From Prevotellaceae bacterium UBA1726 (GTDB lineage Bacteria > Bacteroidota > Bacteroidia > Bacteroidales > Bacteroidaceae), in assembly GCA_002316005.1 (NCBI GenBank), contig DCIM01000037.1:1-11738 (forward strand): a DNA stretch of 11,738 nt. The letters are read 5' to 3'. Both the position numbers and the translations under genes were made by a program. The notes below the pieces were generated by a model. The model did no database searches, had not been told where the DNA came from, and was given only the letters and a program-made list of their open reading frames with translations. Position 1 is the first letter of the stretch; each line of letters opens with the position of its first letter. Below, piece by piece: positions 1 to 6,619 of the stretch.

Positions 1-149
1 AGAGCAGCGAAAACGAAGATGGCAATCATTCGCTGCTGAATGACTGTCAGTCCAGCTATACCGAATGCTGTTGGAGGCAACATCAGCATAATCATGGAAA
101 TGAAAAGGACAAGAGCAATCTTAACTGTCCTTACTACTGTTGGATTCAT
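1..149 (-). CDS. N-terminus of DASS/SLC13-family anion permease (partial)
   Basis: Only the first 49 codons are visible; the gene continues past the left edge. The ATG is at 149 and the peptide begins MNPTVVRTVKIALVLFISMI. It has a short basic N-terminus, one strongly hydrophobic membrane segment (about residues 9-30, ending in LPPTAFG), then IAGLTVIQQRMIAIFVFAA, the start of a second segment. A first helix ending in PP, then 'GL(T)..(Q/W)R..AIF..A', is the N-terminal pattern I know from divalent anion:Na+ symporters (DASS, CitT/SLC13 type), inner-membrane carriers of dicarboxylates, citrate or sulfate. The substrate cannot be told from this fragment. It is divergent from the SGNH hydrolase, with 178 nt between the two starts. 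The coding reading is secure; the family is a good guess from a short piece. Confidence 0.65.
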   Translation of the reverse strand, partial: MNPTVVRTVKIALVLFISMIMLMLPPTAFGIAGLTVIQQRMIAIFVFAA

Positions 150-219
150 TTTGTTGTTTAAATTTTATTAATGATTTTATTTCTTGCTGTAGTAATTATG
201 GTTTTATGCAAAAACCTTG

Positions 220-227
220 CAAAGGTA
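220..227 (-). promoter_or_regulatory. Possible -7 element for the permease gene
   Basis: Read on the minus strand this is TACCTTTG, a match to the Bacteroidetes -7 consensus TAnnTTTG. It lies about 70 nt upstream of the permease ATG, leaving a leader of about 60 nt. No good TTTG -33 element sits 19-21 nt further upstream, so only half of the promoter is supported. Confidence 0.35.
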
Positions 228-266
228 CTAAAAAATAACCTAACGAAGAAGAATTATACGGAAAAG

Positions 267-298
267 TTTGCCATATAACGATAAATTATATAATTTTG
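267..298 (+). promoter_or_regulatory. Consensus Bacteroidetes promoter of the SGNH hydrolase
   Basis: TTTG (267-270), a 20-nt spacer and TAATTTTG (291-298) match the Bacteroidetes housekeeping promoter (TTTG, N19-21, TAnnTTTG) exactly. Transcription would begin near 304-306, some 22 nt before the ATG at 328. The promoter lies inside the longest open frame, which opens at a TTG at 268, so that upstream start cannot be on this mRNA. Confidence 0.75.
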
Positions 299-327
299 CA
301 CTACAAACCAAATATTCATACATAAAA

Positions 328-996
328 ATGAGATTCAAAATTACTATTTTGCTGTGTTTCGCAGCTTTGTCATTGTTCGCTCAAAAGCGCATTGCCGTTC
401 TTGGCGATTCCTACTCTACTTATCAGGGTTACATCACTCCTGCAACTAACGAGATGTGGTATTTTGAACCATGGATCGACCAACGCACTGATGTCAGCGA
501 TGTGAAGCAGACTTGGTGGTGGCAGGTTTGCAACAACGGTGGCTACAAACTCGAAATCAACAATTCCTATAGCGGTTCAACAATATGCTACACTGGTTAT
601 GGCGGTGAAGACTACACTCCTCGTTCGTTCATCACTCGTGCCCCAAACCTCGGTTCACCTGACATCATCCTCATCTTTGGCGGAACAAACGATTCGTGGG
701 CAAACTCACCAATAGGTGAGATGAAGTGGGAAGGTTGGACAAAGGAGGACCTCTACAGCTATCGCCCAGCGGTTTGCTATCTCGGTCAGTATCTCTACAA
801 CCGCTACCCTAACACTGAGGTTTATTTCCTCCTGAACAGTGAGCTGAAACCAGAAATCGGCGAGGCAATGCAGGATGTGTGCAACAAGTTCGGTTTCAAG
901 ATGATTCCTCTTCACGACATTGGCAAGCAGATGGGCCACCCTAACATTGAGGGTATGAAGGCAATTGCCGATCAGGTGCTTGAGGCTATCAAATAA
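328..996 (+). CDS. Secreted SGNH/GDSL-type hydrolase
   Basis: A 222-residue protein starting MRFKITILLCFAALSLFAQ, a classic signal peptide probably cut after A18; C10 is not in a lipobox, so it is likely soluble periplasmic or secreted. The SGNH blocks are all present: GDSYS with nucleophile S28, the block II glycine in NNSYSGS (G83), GGTND with oxyanion Asn N121, and GHPN with catalytic H204. The usual Asp three residues before that His is not there (KQMGHPN); D197 is seven residues before it. The family hydrolyses esters, often acetyl groups on polysaccharides or acyl chains; the substrate is not evident. ATG 328 is chosen over a TTG frame opening at 268 because it begins the signal peptide and a consensus promoter overlaps the longer form. 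It stands alone, with no carbohydrate-utilisation genes beside it. Confidence 0.88.
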   Translation: MRFKITILLCFAALSLFAQKRIAVLGDSYSTYQGYITPATNEMWYFEPWIDQRTDVSDVKQTWWWQVCNNGGYKLEINNSYSGSTICYTGYGGEDYTPRSFITRAPNLGSPDIILIFGGTNDSWANSPIGEMKWEGWTKEDLYSYRPAVCYLGQYLYNRYPNTEVYFLLNSELKPEIGEAMQDVCNKFGFKMIPLHDIGKQMGHPNIEGMKAIADQVLEAIK

Positions 997-1394
997 GAGT
1001 CTGTATTTCAGGCAACCTCATTCAACACAAGGCACAAACAACGGGGCGAGCAAGGAATTATCTTTACAATGAAAGCGCGTGAAAAACAAAACGCTTGTTT
1101 CTGGCGGAAATTCCATTGATTTCTGCCCAATTCCGCATTGACGGAACAGCGTCATTCCACTGAAATGACAACATCATTCCATAGGTTTCTTGGGCATCCT
1201 GAAAATCAACGAGTTACAAGGATGAATCTTGATTCTTCGGTAAGATAGCGTGCTTTGCCTGTGCGTGATTTTTTTATTACACGCTCTTTTTACAGCGACA
1301 TCTTTTCATATCGCACAAACTGAGAAATGTGGCATTTTGAGAATTGACGAATGACAAGTGAGAAGTCACAAATCAACAACTTCTCGCCTAATTA
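997..1394. other. Long gene-free stretch before the thiamin promoter
   Basis: About 400 nt with no convincing gene on either strand. It holds small inverted repeats: GCGGAA 1104-1109 with TTCCGC 1131-1136; GTCATT 1151-1156 with AATGAC 1164-1169; and GCGTG 1263-1267 with CACGC 1280-1284. TCATTCCA occurs twice (1152-1159 and 1174-1181). This may be decayed intergenic repeat material or untranslated structure; nothing is recognised with confidence. Confidence 0.4.
1263..1290 (+). terminator. Weak candidate terminator
   Basis: GCGTG/CACGC forms a 5-bp stem around a T-rich 12-nt loop, followed by TCTTTT. It lies about 270 nt after the SGNH hydrolase stop. The stem is short and the loop long, so this is only a possibility. 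Confidence 0.25.
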
Positions 1395-1426
1395 TTTGGC
1401 AGTTACGCACTTTTGTAGTAATTTTG
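1395..1426 (+). promoter_or_regulatory. Consensus promoter of the thiamin uptake operon
   Basis: TTTG (1395-1398), a 20-nt spacer and TAATTTTG (1419-1426) match the Bacteroidetes promoter exactly, with the same -7 octamer and spacing as at 267-298. Transcription should begin near 1432-1434, a few bases before the 5' side of riboswitch P1, giving a leader of about 138 nt. Confidence 0.8.
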
Positions 1427-1444
1427 CAAGCGGAAAGCAAAACG

Positions 1445-1526
1445 CTTTCTAAGGGGTGCTCACTATTGTGGGCTGAGATTATACCCTCAACCTGATCCAG
1501 GTAATGCTGGCGTAGGGATTAAAAGG
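1445..1526 (+). ncRNA. TPP riboswitch aptamer (THI element)
   Basis: The conserved THI-box blocks occur in order and spacing: GGGGTGC (1453-1459), GGCTGAGA (1471-1478), TACCC (1482-1486), CCTGATC (1491-1497), and AATGCTGGCGTAGGGA (1503-1518). P1 can form from 1445-1452 with 1519-1526, with one C/A mismatch; P2 from GGGT with ACCC; P5 from CCAG (1497-1500) with CTGG (1507-1510). The aptamer binds thiamin pyrophosphate, and in this family binding normally lowers expression of thiamin synthesis or uptake genes. It sits between a consensus promoter and the receptor gene, so the downstream genes are expected to be TPP-repressed. Confidence 0.97.
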
Positions 1527-1531
1527 ATAAC

Positions 1532-1560
1532 CCCCTTATTGTATTATTATATTAATAAGG
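1532..1560 (+). promoter_or_regulatory. Riboswitch expression platform that can mask the ribosome entry site
   Basis: CCTTATT (1534-1540) is fully complementary to AATAAGG (1554-1560), which holds the only SD-like AAGG, 10 nt before the ATG at 1571. In addition CCCCTTA (1532-1538) is fully complementary to TAAGGGG (1450-1456), the strand that builds P1/P2 of the aptamer. The two pairings exclude each other. The hairpin is followed by TAAAAAAAC, not a U-run, so control of translation initiation fits better than termination. The pairings are seen directly; the mechanism is inferred. Confidence 0.65.
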
Positions 1561-1570
1561 TAAAAAAACA

Positions 1571-3883
1571 ATGAAGAAATTTTTTATCTCGGCTTTCGCT
1601 TTGCTTTCTGTAGGTTCTGCGATGGCTCAAAATGCCGACTCTCTCCGTGTGGAGGAACTCGGTGAGGTTGTTGTAAAGGGTGTGAAGGCACAGAAGGATG
1701 CTCCATTCGCTGTTGCCAACATCAACAAGAAGCAACTGCAGGATTTCTCGAAAACAGGTCGCGAACTTCCTATGCTCTTTGCTCAGACTCCTGGCATTGT
1801 GGCTTGGGGTGAAAACGGACTTGGAGTAGGTACAACCTACATGCGTATTCGTGGTGCTGGCGGTTCGCGTATCAATGTCACAATCGATGGTGTTCAGCTC
1901 AATTCGCCTGAGGACCAGACTGTGTTCTGGGCAAACATGAACTCTTACGCTGCCCTTCTCGGTAATGTGCAGATTCAGCGTGGTGTGGGTACTTCTACAA
2001 ATGGTGATGGTGCTTTTGGTGGTAACATTGCCCTCACAACAAAGGCTCCAAGCCTCACTCCATCGCTCGAACTCACTGGCAGTTATGGTTCTTACAACAC
2101 ATATAATGTAGGTGGTCAGTTCTCAACTGGTCTTCTCTGGAACCACCTCGTGTTTGATGGTGCTTATCATCACACTGGAACAGATGGTTTCATGCACGGA
2201 ACATCAGGTAATTCAGGTTCTTACTATGGTGGTTTGTCTTGGATTGGCGATGGTTGGATGCTTCGCTACAAGAACATTGGCAACTACGAGCACATGGGCC
2301 AGGCATGGAACGGTCTTGACACAGGCGACCTTCTTGATGGTAACTACGGCATGAACACAGGCCTCAACTCTTACAAGGACTTCTGGAAGGCAGGTCTTGG
2401 TCAGTACAACTCGCTCTACGAGTATATGAACGACGGTTATGACCCATCAGCAGGCACTTCTCGCTATAAGATGAACGATGGTTCATATTGGCCAAAGACA
2501 ACAGACAACTTCTGGCAGGATCACAACATTCTCTCGTTCGCAGCAGATATTGACGAGTACTGGAAACTCTCTACTTCTGTTCACTATACCTACGGCTATG
2601 GCTACTACGAGGAATTCAAGTACAAATGCAAACTGAAGAAATTCGGTTTGAAGAGCGACAACATTGAGAAAACCGACTTTGTTCGTAAGAAGGGACTTGA
2701 GCAGAATGCATACGGTGCAAACATGAATGTAAACTATAAGAATGATGCCTGGGATGTGATTGCTGGTTTCTCTGCTCAGGAGTTCAAGGGCAACCACTTT
2801 GGTTATCTGACTTATATTGCAGACGAAGAACTCAGTGCAAAGTACAAAGGTTTGAAGTACTACGATTCTGATGCCACAAAGGACGACTACAGTGTTTTTG
2901 CAAAGGCTACATATCACATCAACTCTGTTTTGGATGTCTTTGGCGATCTTCAATATCGTCATGTAGACTATGAGACAGATGGCGTTAACGACAAGTTCTA
3001 CAAGGAGAATGGCGAATACAAGAATCAGGTTCTCAACATCAACGAGCACTACAACTTCTTTAACCCTAAGGCTGGTGTGAACTTCTCTTCAAACGGCCAT
3101 CGTGCTTATGCTTCTGTAGCAATGAGCAACCGTGAACCTGAGCGTAACAACTACACCGACAATGGTTCTTATCCTGCGCCAAAGGCAGAGCAACTCATTG
3201 ATTTTGAGTTGGGTTACACCTATACAGGTGCTAACTGGAATGTCGGTTTTAATGGTTACTACATGAAGTACAACAACCAGTTCGTACAGACTGGTGATGT
3301 TTCGGATATTGGTGAGGCACTCACAACAAACATTAAGGATTCTTATCGTATGGGTGTTGAGTTGACTGCAGGTTGGGAACCTCTCTCTTGCCTTGCCGTT
3401 TACGGAAATGCAGCACTCTCGCAGAACAAGATTAAGGATTTCGACGAGGTTGTTGAGGACTGGGACAACGGTTCGCAGACTGTTCACTACGACAACTCTA
3501 CCCTCGCCTTCTCACCTTCAGCAATCCTTAACGGATTCCTTACTTTCCACAAGTGGGGACTTGAGGCAACATGGCATACCAACTTCGTTGGCAAGCAGTA
3601 TCTTGACAATACTCAGTGCGACCAGCGTTCACTTCCTTCTTACTCACAGAGCAATATTTCGGCAAGTTATGCGTTTAATATGAAGAAGTGGGCAGGAATC
3701 AAGGAGATTGTTGTTGGTGCAAACCTCAACAATGTGTTTGACGTTCACTATGCAGCATCTGGTTGGGTTTACTCAGCAATCTATGCATCAGGTGGTCATC
3801 CAAACGAGAACCGCTATCGTGAGATTGGCTACATCCCAATGGCAGGCCGCAACTTCATGGCAAATCTGACAATCAGATTCTAA
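1571..3883 (+). CDS. TonB-dependent outer-membrane receptor, thiamin uptake type
   Basis: A 770-residue outer-membrane receptor. Residues 1-19 (MKKFFISAFALLSVGSAMA) form a signal peptide; a TonB-box-like stretch EELGEVVVKG follows at 28-37; a plug domain (to about 160) has the usual 'RIRGAGGSRINVTIDGVQLN' region; the rest reads as a 22-strand barrel rich in aromatic/polar alternation and ends MAGRNFMANLTIRF with the terminal Phe expected for barrel assembly. No carboxypeptidase-like N-terminal extension and no SusD partner are present, which argues against a glycan receptor. Position directly behind a TPP riboswitch and before pnuT matches the receptor predicted for thiamin uptake in Bacteroidetes (called OMP-thi in comparative work). 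Energised uptake of thiamin or a precursor is therefore inferred from context. The strong preference for AAC, TTC and GGT codons hints at high expression. Confidence 0.9.
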   Translation: MKKFFISAFALLSVGSAMAQNADSLRVEELGEVVVKGVKAQKDAPFAVANINKKQLQDFSKTGRELPMLFAQTPGIVAWGENGLGVGTTYMRIRGAGGSRINVTIDGVQLNSPEDQTVFWANMNSYAALLGNVQIQRGVGTSTNGDGAFGGNIALTTKAPSLTPSLELTGSYGSYNTYNVGGQFSTGLLWNHLVFDGAYHHTGTDGFMHGTSGNSGSYYGGLSWIGDGWMLRYKNIGNYEHMGQAWNGLDTGDLLDGNYGMNTGLNSYKDFWKAGLGQYNSLYEYMNDGYDPSAGTSRYKMNDGSYWPKTTDNFWQDHNILSFAADIDEYWKLSTSVHYTYGYGYYEEFKYKCKLKKFGLKSDNIEKTDFVRKKGLEQNAYGANMNVNYKNDAWDVIAGFSAQEFKGNHFGYLTYIADEELSAKYKGLKYYDSDATKDDYSVFAKATYHINSVLDVFGDLQYRHVDYETDGVNDKFYKENGEYKNQVLNINEHYNFFNPKAGVNFSSNGHRAYASVAMSNREPERNNYTDNGSYPAPKAEQLIDFELGYTYTGANWNVGFNGYYMKYNNQFVQTGDVSDIGEALTTNIKDSYRMGVELTAGWEPLSCLAVYGNAALSQNKIKDFDEVVEDWDNGSQTVHYDNSTLAFSPSAILNGFLTFHKWGLEATWHTNFVGKQYLDNTQCDQRSLPSYSQSNISASYAFNMKKWAGIKEIVVGANLNNVFDVHYAASGWVYSAIYASGGHPNENRYREIGYIPMAGRNFMANLTIRF

Positions 3884-3894
3884 TCGTAACTGTT

Positions 3895-3914
3895 CCCGTC
3901 GGTTCTCTGACGGG
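3895..3914 (+). other. Hairpin between the receptor gene and pnuT
   Basis: CCCGTC (3895-3900) and GACGGG (3909-3914) form a perfect 6-bp GC-rich stem with an 8-nt loop in the 42-nt gap between the two genes. The following TTAATAAAAAC is not a U-run. It could stabilise the 3' end of the receptor message or lower read-through into pnuT; neither can be told from sequence. Confidence 0.5.
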
Positions 3915-3925
3915 TTAATAAAAAC

Positions 3926-4522
3926 ATGAACGAAGTTTATAACTACATAGTACAAAACTGGATGGATGTACTCGGGACTACACTTGGTCTCGCGTACATC
4001 TATCTTGAGTTTAAGGAAAATGTATGGATGTGGGTAATCGGTAGCATTATGCCGGTTATCTACTTCTTTGTGTTATTCGATAAAGGCGTATATGGCGATT
4101 GTGCAACAGAGGTTTACGCTTTTGGTGCTGGCCTTTACGGTCTTTGGGTATGGTTGAGTGGAAAGAAAAGAACCGGTAAGGATGTTCCTATCACTCGCAC
4201 TCCAAAGAAACTGAAACCAATGCTATGGCTTGCGGCATTAGTATTGTGGATTGTGATTTCAACAATTCTGCGCCACACAGACAGCACTGTAGCATATCTT
4301 GATGCACTCAGTACTACATTCTATCTCATAGCACTCTGGATGTTGGCAAAGAAATATATAGAGCAATGGTGGGTGTGGTTTGCTTGTGATGCCATATCTA
4401 CTGGCCTATATATTTATAAAGGTGTGTACGGAAGAGCATTCCTTTATGGACTCTACACCTTATTGGCTGTTTACGGCTATTATGTATGGAGAAAGAAAAT
4501 GGTCACTAACGACCAGATTTAA
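3926..4522 (+). CDS. pnuT: PnuT, PnuC-family inner-membrane thiamin transporter
   Basis: A 198-residue, very hydrophobic protein with about seven membrane segments and no signal peptide. PnuC-family features include the N-terminal NWMDVLGTTLGLAYIYLEF, the conserved E28, the WMWVIGSIMPVIYF helix, and QWWVWFACDAISTGLYIYKG (147-166), which corresponds to the family's W..W...D.....Y..KG signature; the chain ends in a basic WRKKM tail. PnuC carriers move vitamins down their gradient, with trapping by phosphorylation inside the cell. The riboswitch and the adjacent receptor make thiamin the likely substrate rather than nicotinamide riboside, the usual ground for the name PnuT. The receptor gene ends 42 nt upstream and the second receptor starts 5 nt downstream, so one transcript is likely. 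No thiamin pyrophosphokinase gene, the frequent third partner, is in this cluster. Confidence 0.9.
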   Translation: MNEVYNYIVQNWMDVLGTTLGLAYIYLEFKENVWMWVIGSIMPVIYFFVLFDKGVYGDCATEVYAFGAGLYGLWVWLSGKKRTGKDVPITRTPKKLKPMLWLAALVLWIVISTILRHTDSTVAYLDALSTTFYLIALWMLAKKYIEQWWVWFACDAISTGLYIYKGVYGRAFLYGLYTLLAVYGYYVWRKKMVTNDQI

Positions 4523-4527
4523 TTAAT

Positions 4528-6579
4528 ATGAACAAACAACAGTTTAACAAACGCACGGCTCTGCGATTCACTCATTTCTCTCGCAAGGGTTACGCTCTCT
4601 TCTCGGTCATTGGTCGTGAGGTGCTCGTTGGTGTGCTTGCTGTGTCGACTTTGACTTATGCCAAAGCCGAAGGAGTAAGTACAGAGACTGGCTATTCGCT
4701 CGACTCATTGTCGCGTGAAGAGATGAAACTCGATGAGGTGATAGTGACGGGAACGCGTGCTCCGCTGACTGACTTGCAGACAGCAAAGATTGTGACTGTC
4801 GTAACTCGCGATGATATCTCCCGAGCTGCGGCAGAGAGTATCAACGATGTATTGAAATTAGTCCCTGGCGTGGATGTCCGTCAGCGTGGGGGCTTTGGTG
4901 TACAGACGGACATTTCGGTTCGTGGAGGAAACTTCGACCAGATTACCATTCTTCTTAATGGCATAAACATTTCCTCTCCTCACACGGGCCATCTTTCAGC
5001 AGACTTTCCTGTTTCTCCTGACGACATTGAGCGCATAGAACTCCTTGAGGGTGGCTATGAGAATGGATTGTGCGGTGTGGTTAATATCGTAACCTCCCCT
5101 TCCTGTGCTACAAACAAGGGTGTGAATGCCCTTGCTAATGTATATGGCGGTTCTTATGGATATGCGGGAGGAAATGGCAATATAAGAATCAATGCTGGTC
5201 ATTTTTCGCATTTCTTGTCTGCAGGCTACACTCGTTCGGATGGTGCGACCGACAATTCGGCTTTCCAAAATTCAAGGCTTTTCTATCAAGGCGGTCTTTC
5301 GTTAGGCAATGTCGACCTCTCCGCCCAATTGGGTTATTCCTACAAACCATTTGAGGCAAACACTTTCTATGGAGCCTCATCAACCGACCAGTGGGAAAGC
5401 AACGAACGACTGATGGGTGCTTTGAAAGCGAGTCAGACATTCTGCAAAAACGCCTCCCCTCGGGGAGGCTGGGAGGCTTCTCTCTACTACAACCGCTGGT
5501 ACGACCACTATCAATGGCATCGCGACAATCCCGCAGGAGAGAACTTCCACAAAGTTGATGCACGAGGAGTATCCTTAAGTGCTTGGTTTGACAGTTCTCT
5601 TGGAAAGACTTCAATTAGCGGAGATGTGCGTAATGAAGGTATCTGGAGTACAAAGCTCGGCATTCTGCAAGATGAGGACAAATGGCAGAAGAGTGGCGGT
5701 CATGACGCACAAGAAGACATTAAATACAAATATCACGATTCGCGAACAATCTGGAAAGCGTCTGTTGAGCATCACTTCTTGCTGGAGCAATGGACCATCT
5801 CCCCTGCCCTCACCTATATGGGGGTAAGTGATATAAGCCGTCTGCTCCCTTCGCTGAACATCGCATATCGTCCTTCTGAGGCGTGGAAACTCTTTGCTTC
5901 GTGGAATATGGCACTTCGTATGCCTACCTTCACCGACCTTTATTACAGCGGAGCGAAGATTGAGGGCAACTCAAACCTTAAGCCAGAGAAGACAAGCGAT
6001 TTTCAATTAGGAGCACGAAAGATAGGGCGCGGTTATACGGTTGAGGCAGACTTGTTCTATTCGCACAAGACAGACATGATTGACTGGGTGACATATCAAA
6101 TTGAAAATGGAGAATTGGCAAATGATAATTCAGACGGCATTTTCCACTCTGTAAACTTCCGTATGAACAACTGGGGAGGAGAGTTGAATCTTTCAGTTCT
6201 CCCTCAGGAACTCTTTGGTGGGAAGAACCCTATCCGCAGAATTGGCATTAAGTATGCCTACATAAACGAGAACTCAGAGTATGATGTAAAGGTAATACAG
6301 AGCAAATATGCAATGGATTATCTGCGTCATAAGGTTGTTGTCTCTGCAGACGGAAGAATCTGGCGTAGCCTTAACATGAGTCTTTCGTGGCGTTGGCAAG
6401 ACAGAATCGGGGAAAACAATCCTTCGTATGCCTTGCTTGATGCACGTCTATCGTGGGATGCGAAGAAATGGAGCATTTATGTCAACGGCACAAATCTCCT
6501 CAACAAGGAATATTATGATTACATCTCTGTCCGACAACCAGGCATAGTGGTTATTGGTGGAGTGAAGATTCATCTATAA
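4528..6579 (+). CDS. BtuB-like TonB-dependent receptor, third gene of the thiamin operon
   Basis: A 683-residue TonB receptor. The N-terminus is unusual: about 22 polar/basic residues, then FSRKGYALFSVIGREVLVGVLAVSTLTYAKA to about residue 47. I read this as the extended export signal often seen on Bacteroidetes BtuB-type receptors. A TonB-box-like LDEVIVTG (68-75), a plug with TRDDISRAAAESINDVLKLVPGVDV and 'SVRGGNFDQITILLNGI', and a barrel with 'RMPTFTDLYY', 'NLKPEKTSDFQLG' and 'LLNKEYYDY' follow. Plug and barrel resemble the cobalamin-receptor branch, but the operon suggests thiamin or a related compound. The start lies 5 nt after the pnuT stop. The C-terminus is VKIHL, so the terminal residue is Leu rather than Phe. 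Two internal segments (NASPRGGWEA and QIENGELANDNSD) look like translated intergenic repeats. The gene ends at a strong hairpin terminator. Confidence 0.88.
   Translation: MNKQQFNKRTALRFTHFSRKGYALFSVIGREVLVGVLAVSTLTYAKAEGVSTETGYSLDSLSREEMKLDEVIVTGTRAPLTDLQTAKIVTVVTRDDISRAAAESINDVLKLVPGVDVRQRGGFGVQTDISVRGGNFDQITILLNGINISSPHTGHLSADFPVSPDDIERIELLEGGYENGLCGVVNIVTSPSCATNKGVNALANVYGGSYGYAGGNGNIRINAGHFSHFLSAGYTRSDGATDNSAFQNSRLFYQGGLSLGNVDLSAQLGYSYKPFEANTFYGASSTDQWESNERLMGALKASQTFCKNASPRGGWEASLYYNRWYDHYQWHRDNPAGENFHKVDARGVSLSAWFDSSLGKTSISGDVRNEGIWSTKLGILQDEDKWQKSGGHDAQEDIKYKYHDSRTIWKASVEHHFLLEQWTISPALTYMGVSDISRLLPSLNIAYRPSEAWKLFASWNMALRMPTFTDLYYSGAKIEGNSNLKPEKTSDFQLGARKIGRGYTVEADLFYSHKTDMIDWVTYQIENGELANDNSDGIFHSVNFRMNNWGGELNLSVLPQELFGGKNPIRRIGIKYAYINENSEYDVKVIQSKYAMDYLRHKVVVSADGRIWRSLNMSLSWRWQDRIGENNPSYALLDARLSWDAKKWSIYVNGTNLLNKEYYDYISVRQPGIVVIGGVKIHL
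5452..5477 (+). repeat. GC-rich palindromic repeat inside a receptor gene
   Basis: GCCTCCCCTCGGGGAGGC (5452-5469) is a perfect 8+8-bp inverted repeat around TC, followed after T5470 by a further GGGAGGC copy (5471-5477). It stands out against an AT-leaning gene. Its layout (CCTCCCC, short loop, GGGGAGG, then GGGAGG) resembles a repeat I remember from intergenic regions of Prevotella-type genomes. Here it is translated as ASPRGGWEA in a turn between predicted barrel strands. Confidence 0.6.
6097..6131 (+). repeat. A-rich IENGEL-type repeat inside the same receptor gene
   Basis: The stretch beginning TCAAATTGAAAATGGAGAAT and ending in GATAATTCA resembles the simple A/T-rich intergenic repeats of Bacteroidales, whose translation yields peptides such as IENGEL. 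Here it encodes YQIENGELANDNSD, between IDWVT and GIFHSVNF, which are adjacent barrel strands in this receptor branch. The assignment rests on remembered resemblance only. Confidence 0.4.
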
Positions 6580-6584
6580 AAAAA

Positions 6585-6618
6585 GAAAGAGAGCAAGCCT
6601 TCGGGTTTGTTCTCTTTT
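6585..6618. terminator. Bidirectional terminator between the thiamin operon and dnaA
   Basis: A 15-bp stem (6585-6599 with 6604-6618; several G-T wobbles) is capped by a C(TTCG)G tetraloop. Its outer part is A-rich on the left and T-rich on the right, so both strands end in a U-rich tract. It begins 6 nt after the receptor stop and abuts the dnaA stop at 6620. It can therefore serve both convergent units. Confidence 0.9.
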
Positions 6619-6619
6619 C

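Noticed and set aside
1069..1119. Short 16-codon ATG frame in the gap before the thiamin operon
   Set aside because: There is no ribosome site, no recognisable sequence, and its length is expected by chance.
1531..1570. Intrinsic terminator as the riboswitch output
   Set aside because: The AT-rich hairpin is followed by TAAAAAAAC rather than a U-run and overlaps the ribosome entry site, so translational control fits better.
2483..3049. 188-codon minus-strand open frame inside the first TonB receptor gene
   Set aside because: It lies fully antisense to a clear receptor gene, has a Val/Ile/Leu-rich composition produced by reverse-reading AAC/GAC/AAG codons, and matches no family.
5189..5614. 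141-codon minus-strand frame over the palindromic repeat
   Set aside because: It is antisense to the second receptor, has no recognisable domain, and runs through receptor-conserved sequence.
4528..6579. Naming the second receptor BtuB outright
   Set aside because: The sequence resembles the cobalamin branch, but the riboswitch and PnuT point to thiamin; the substrate cannot be fixed from this window.
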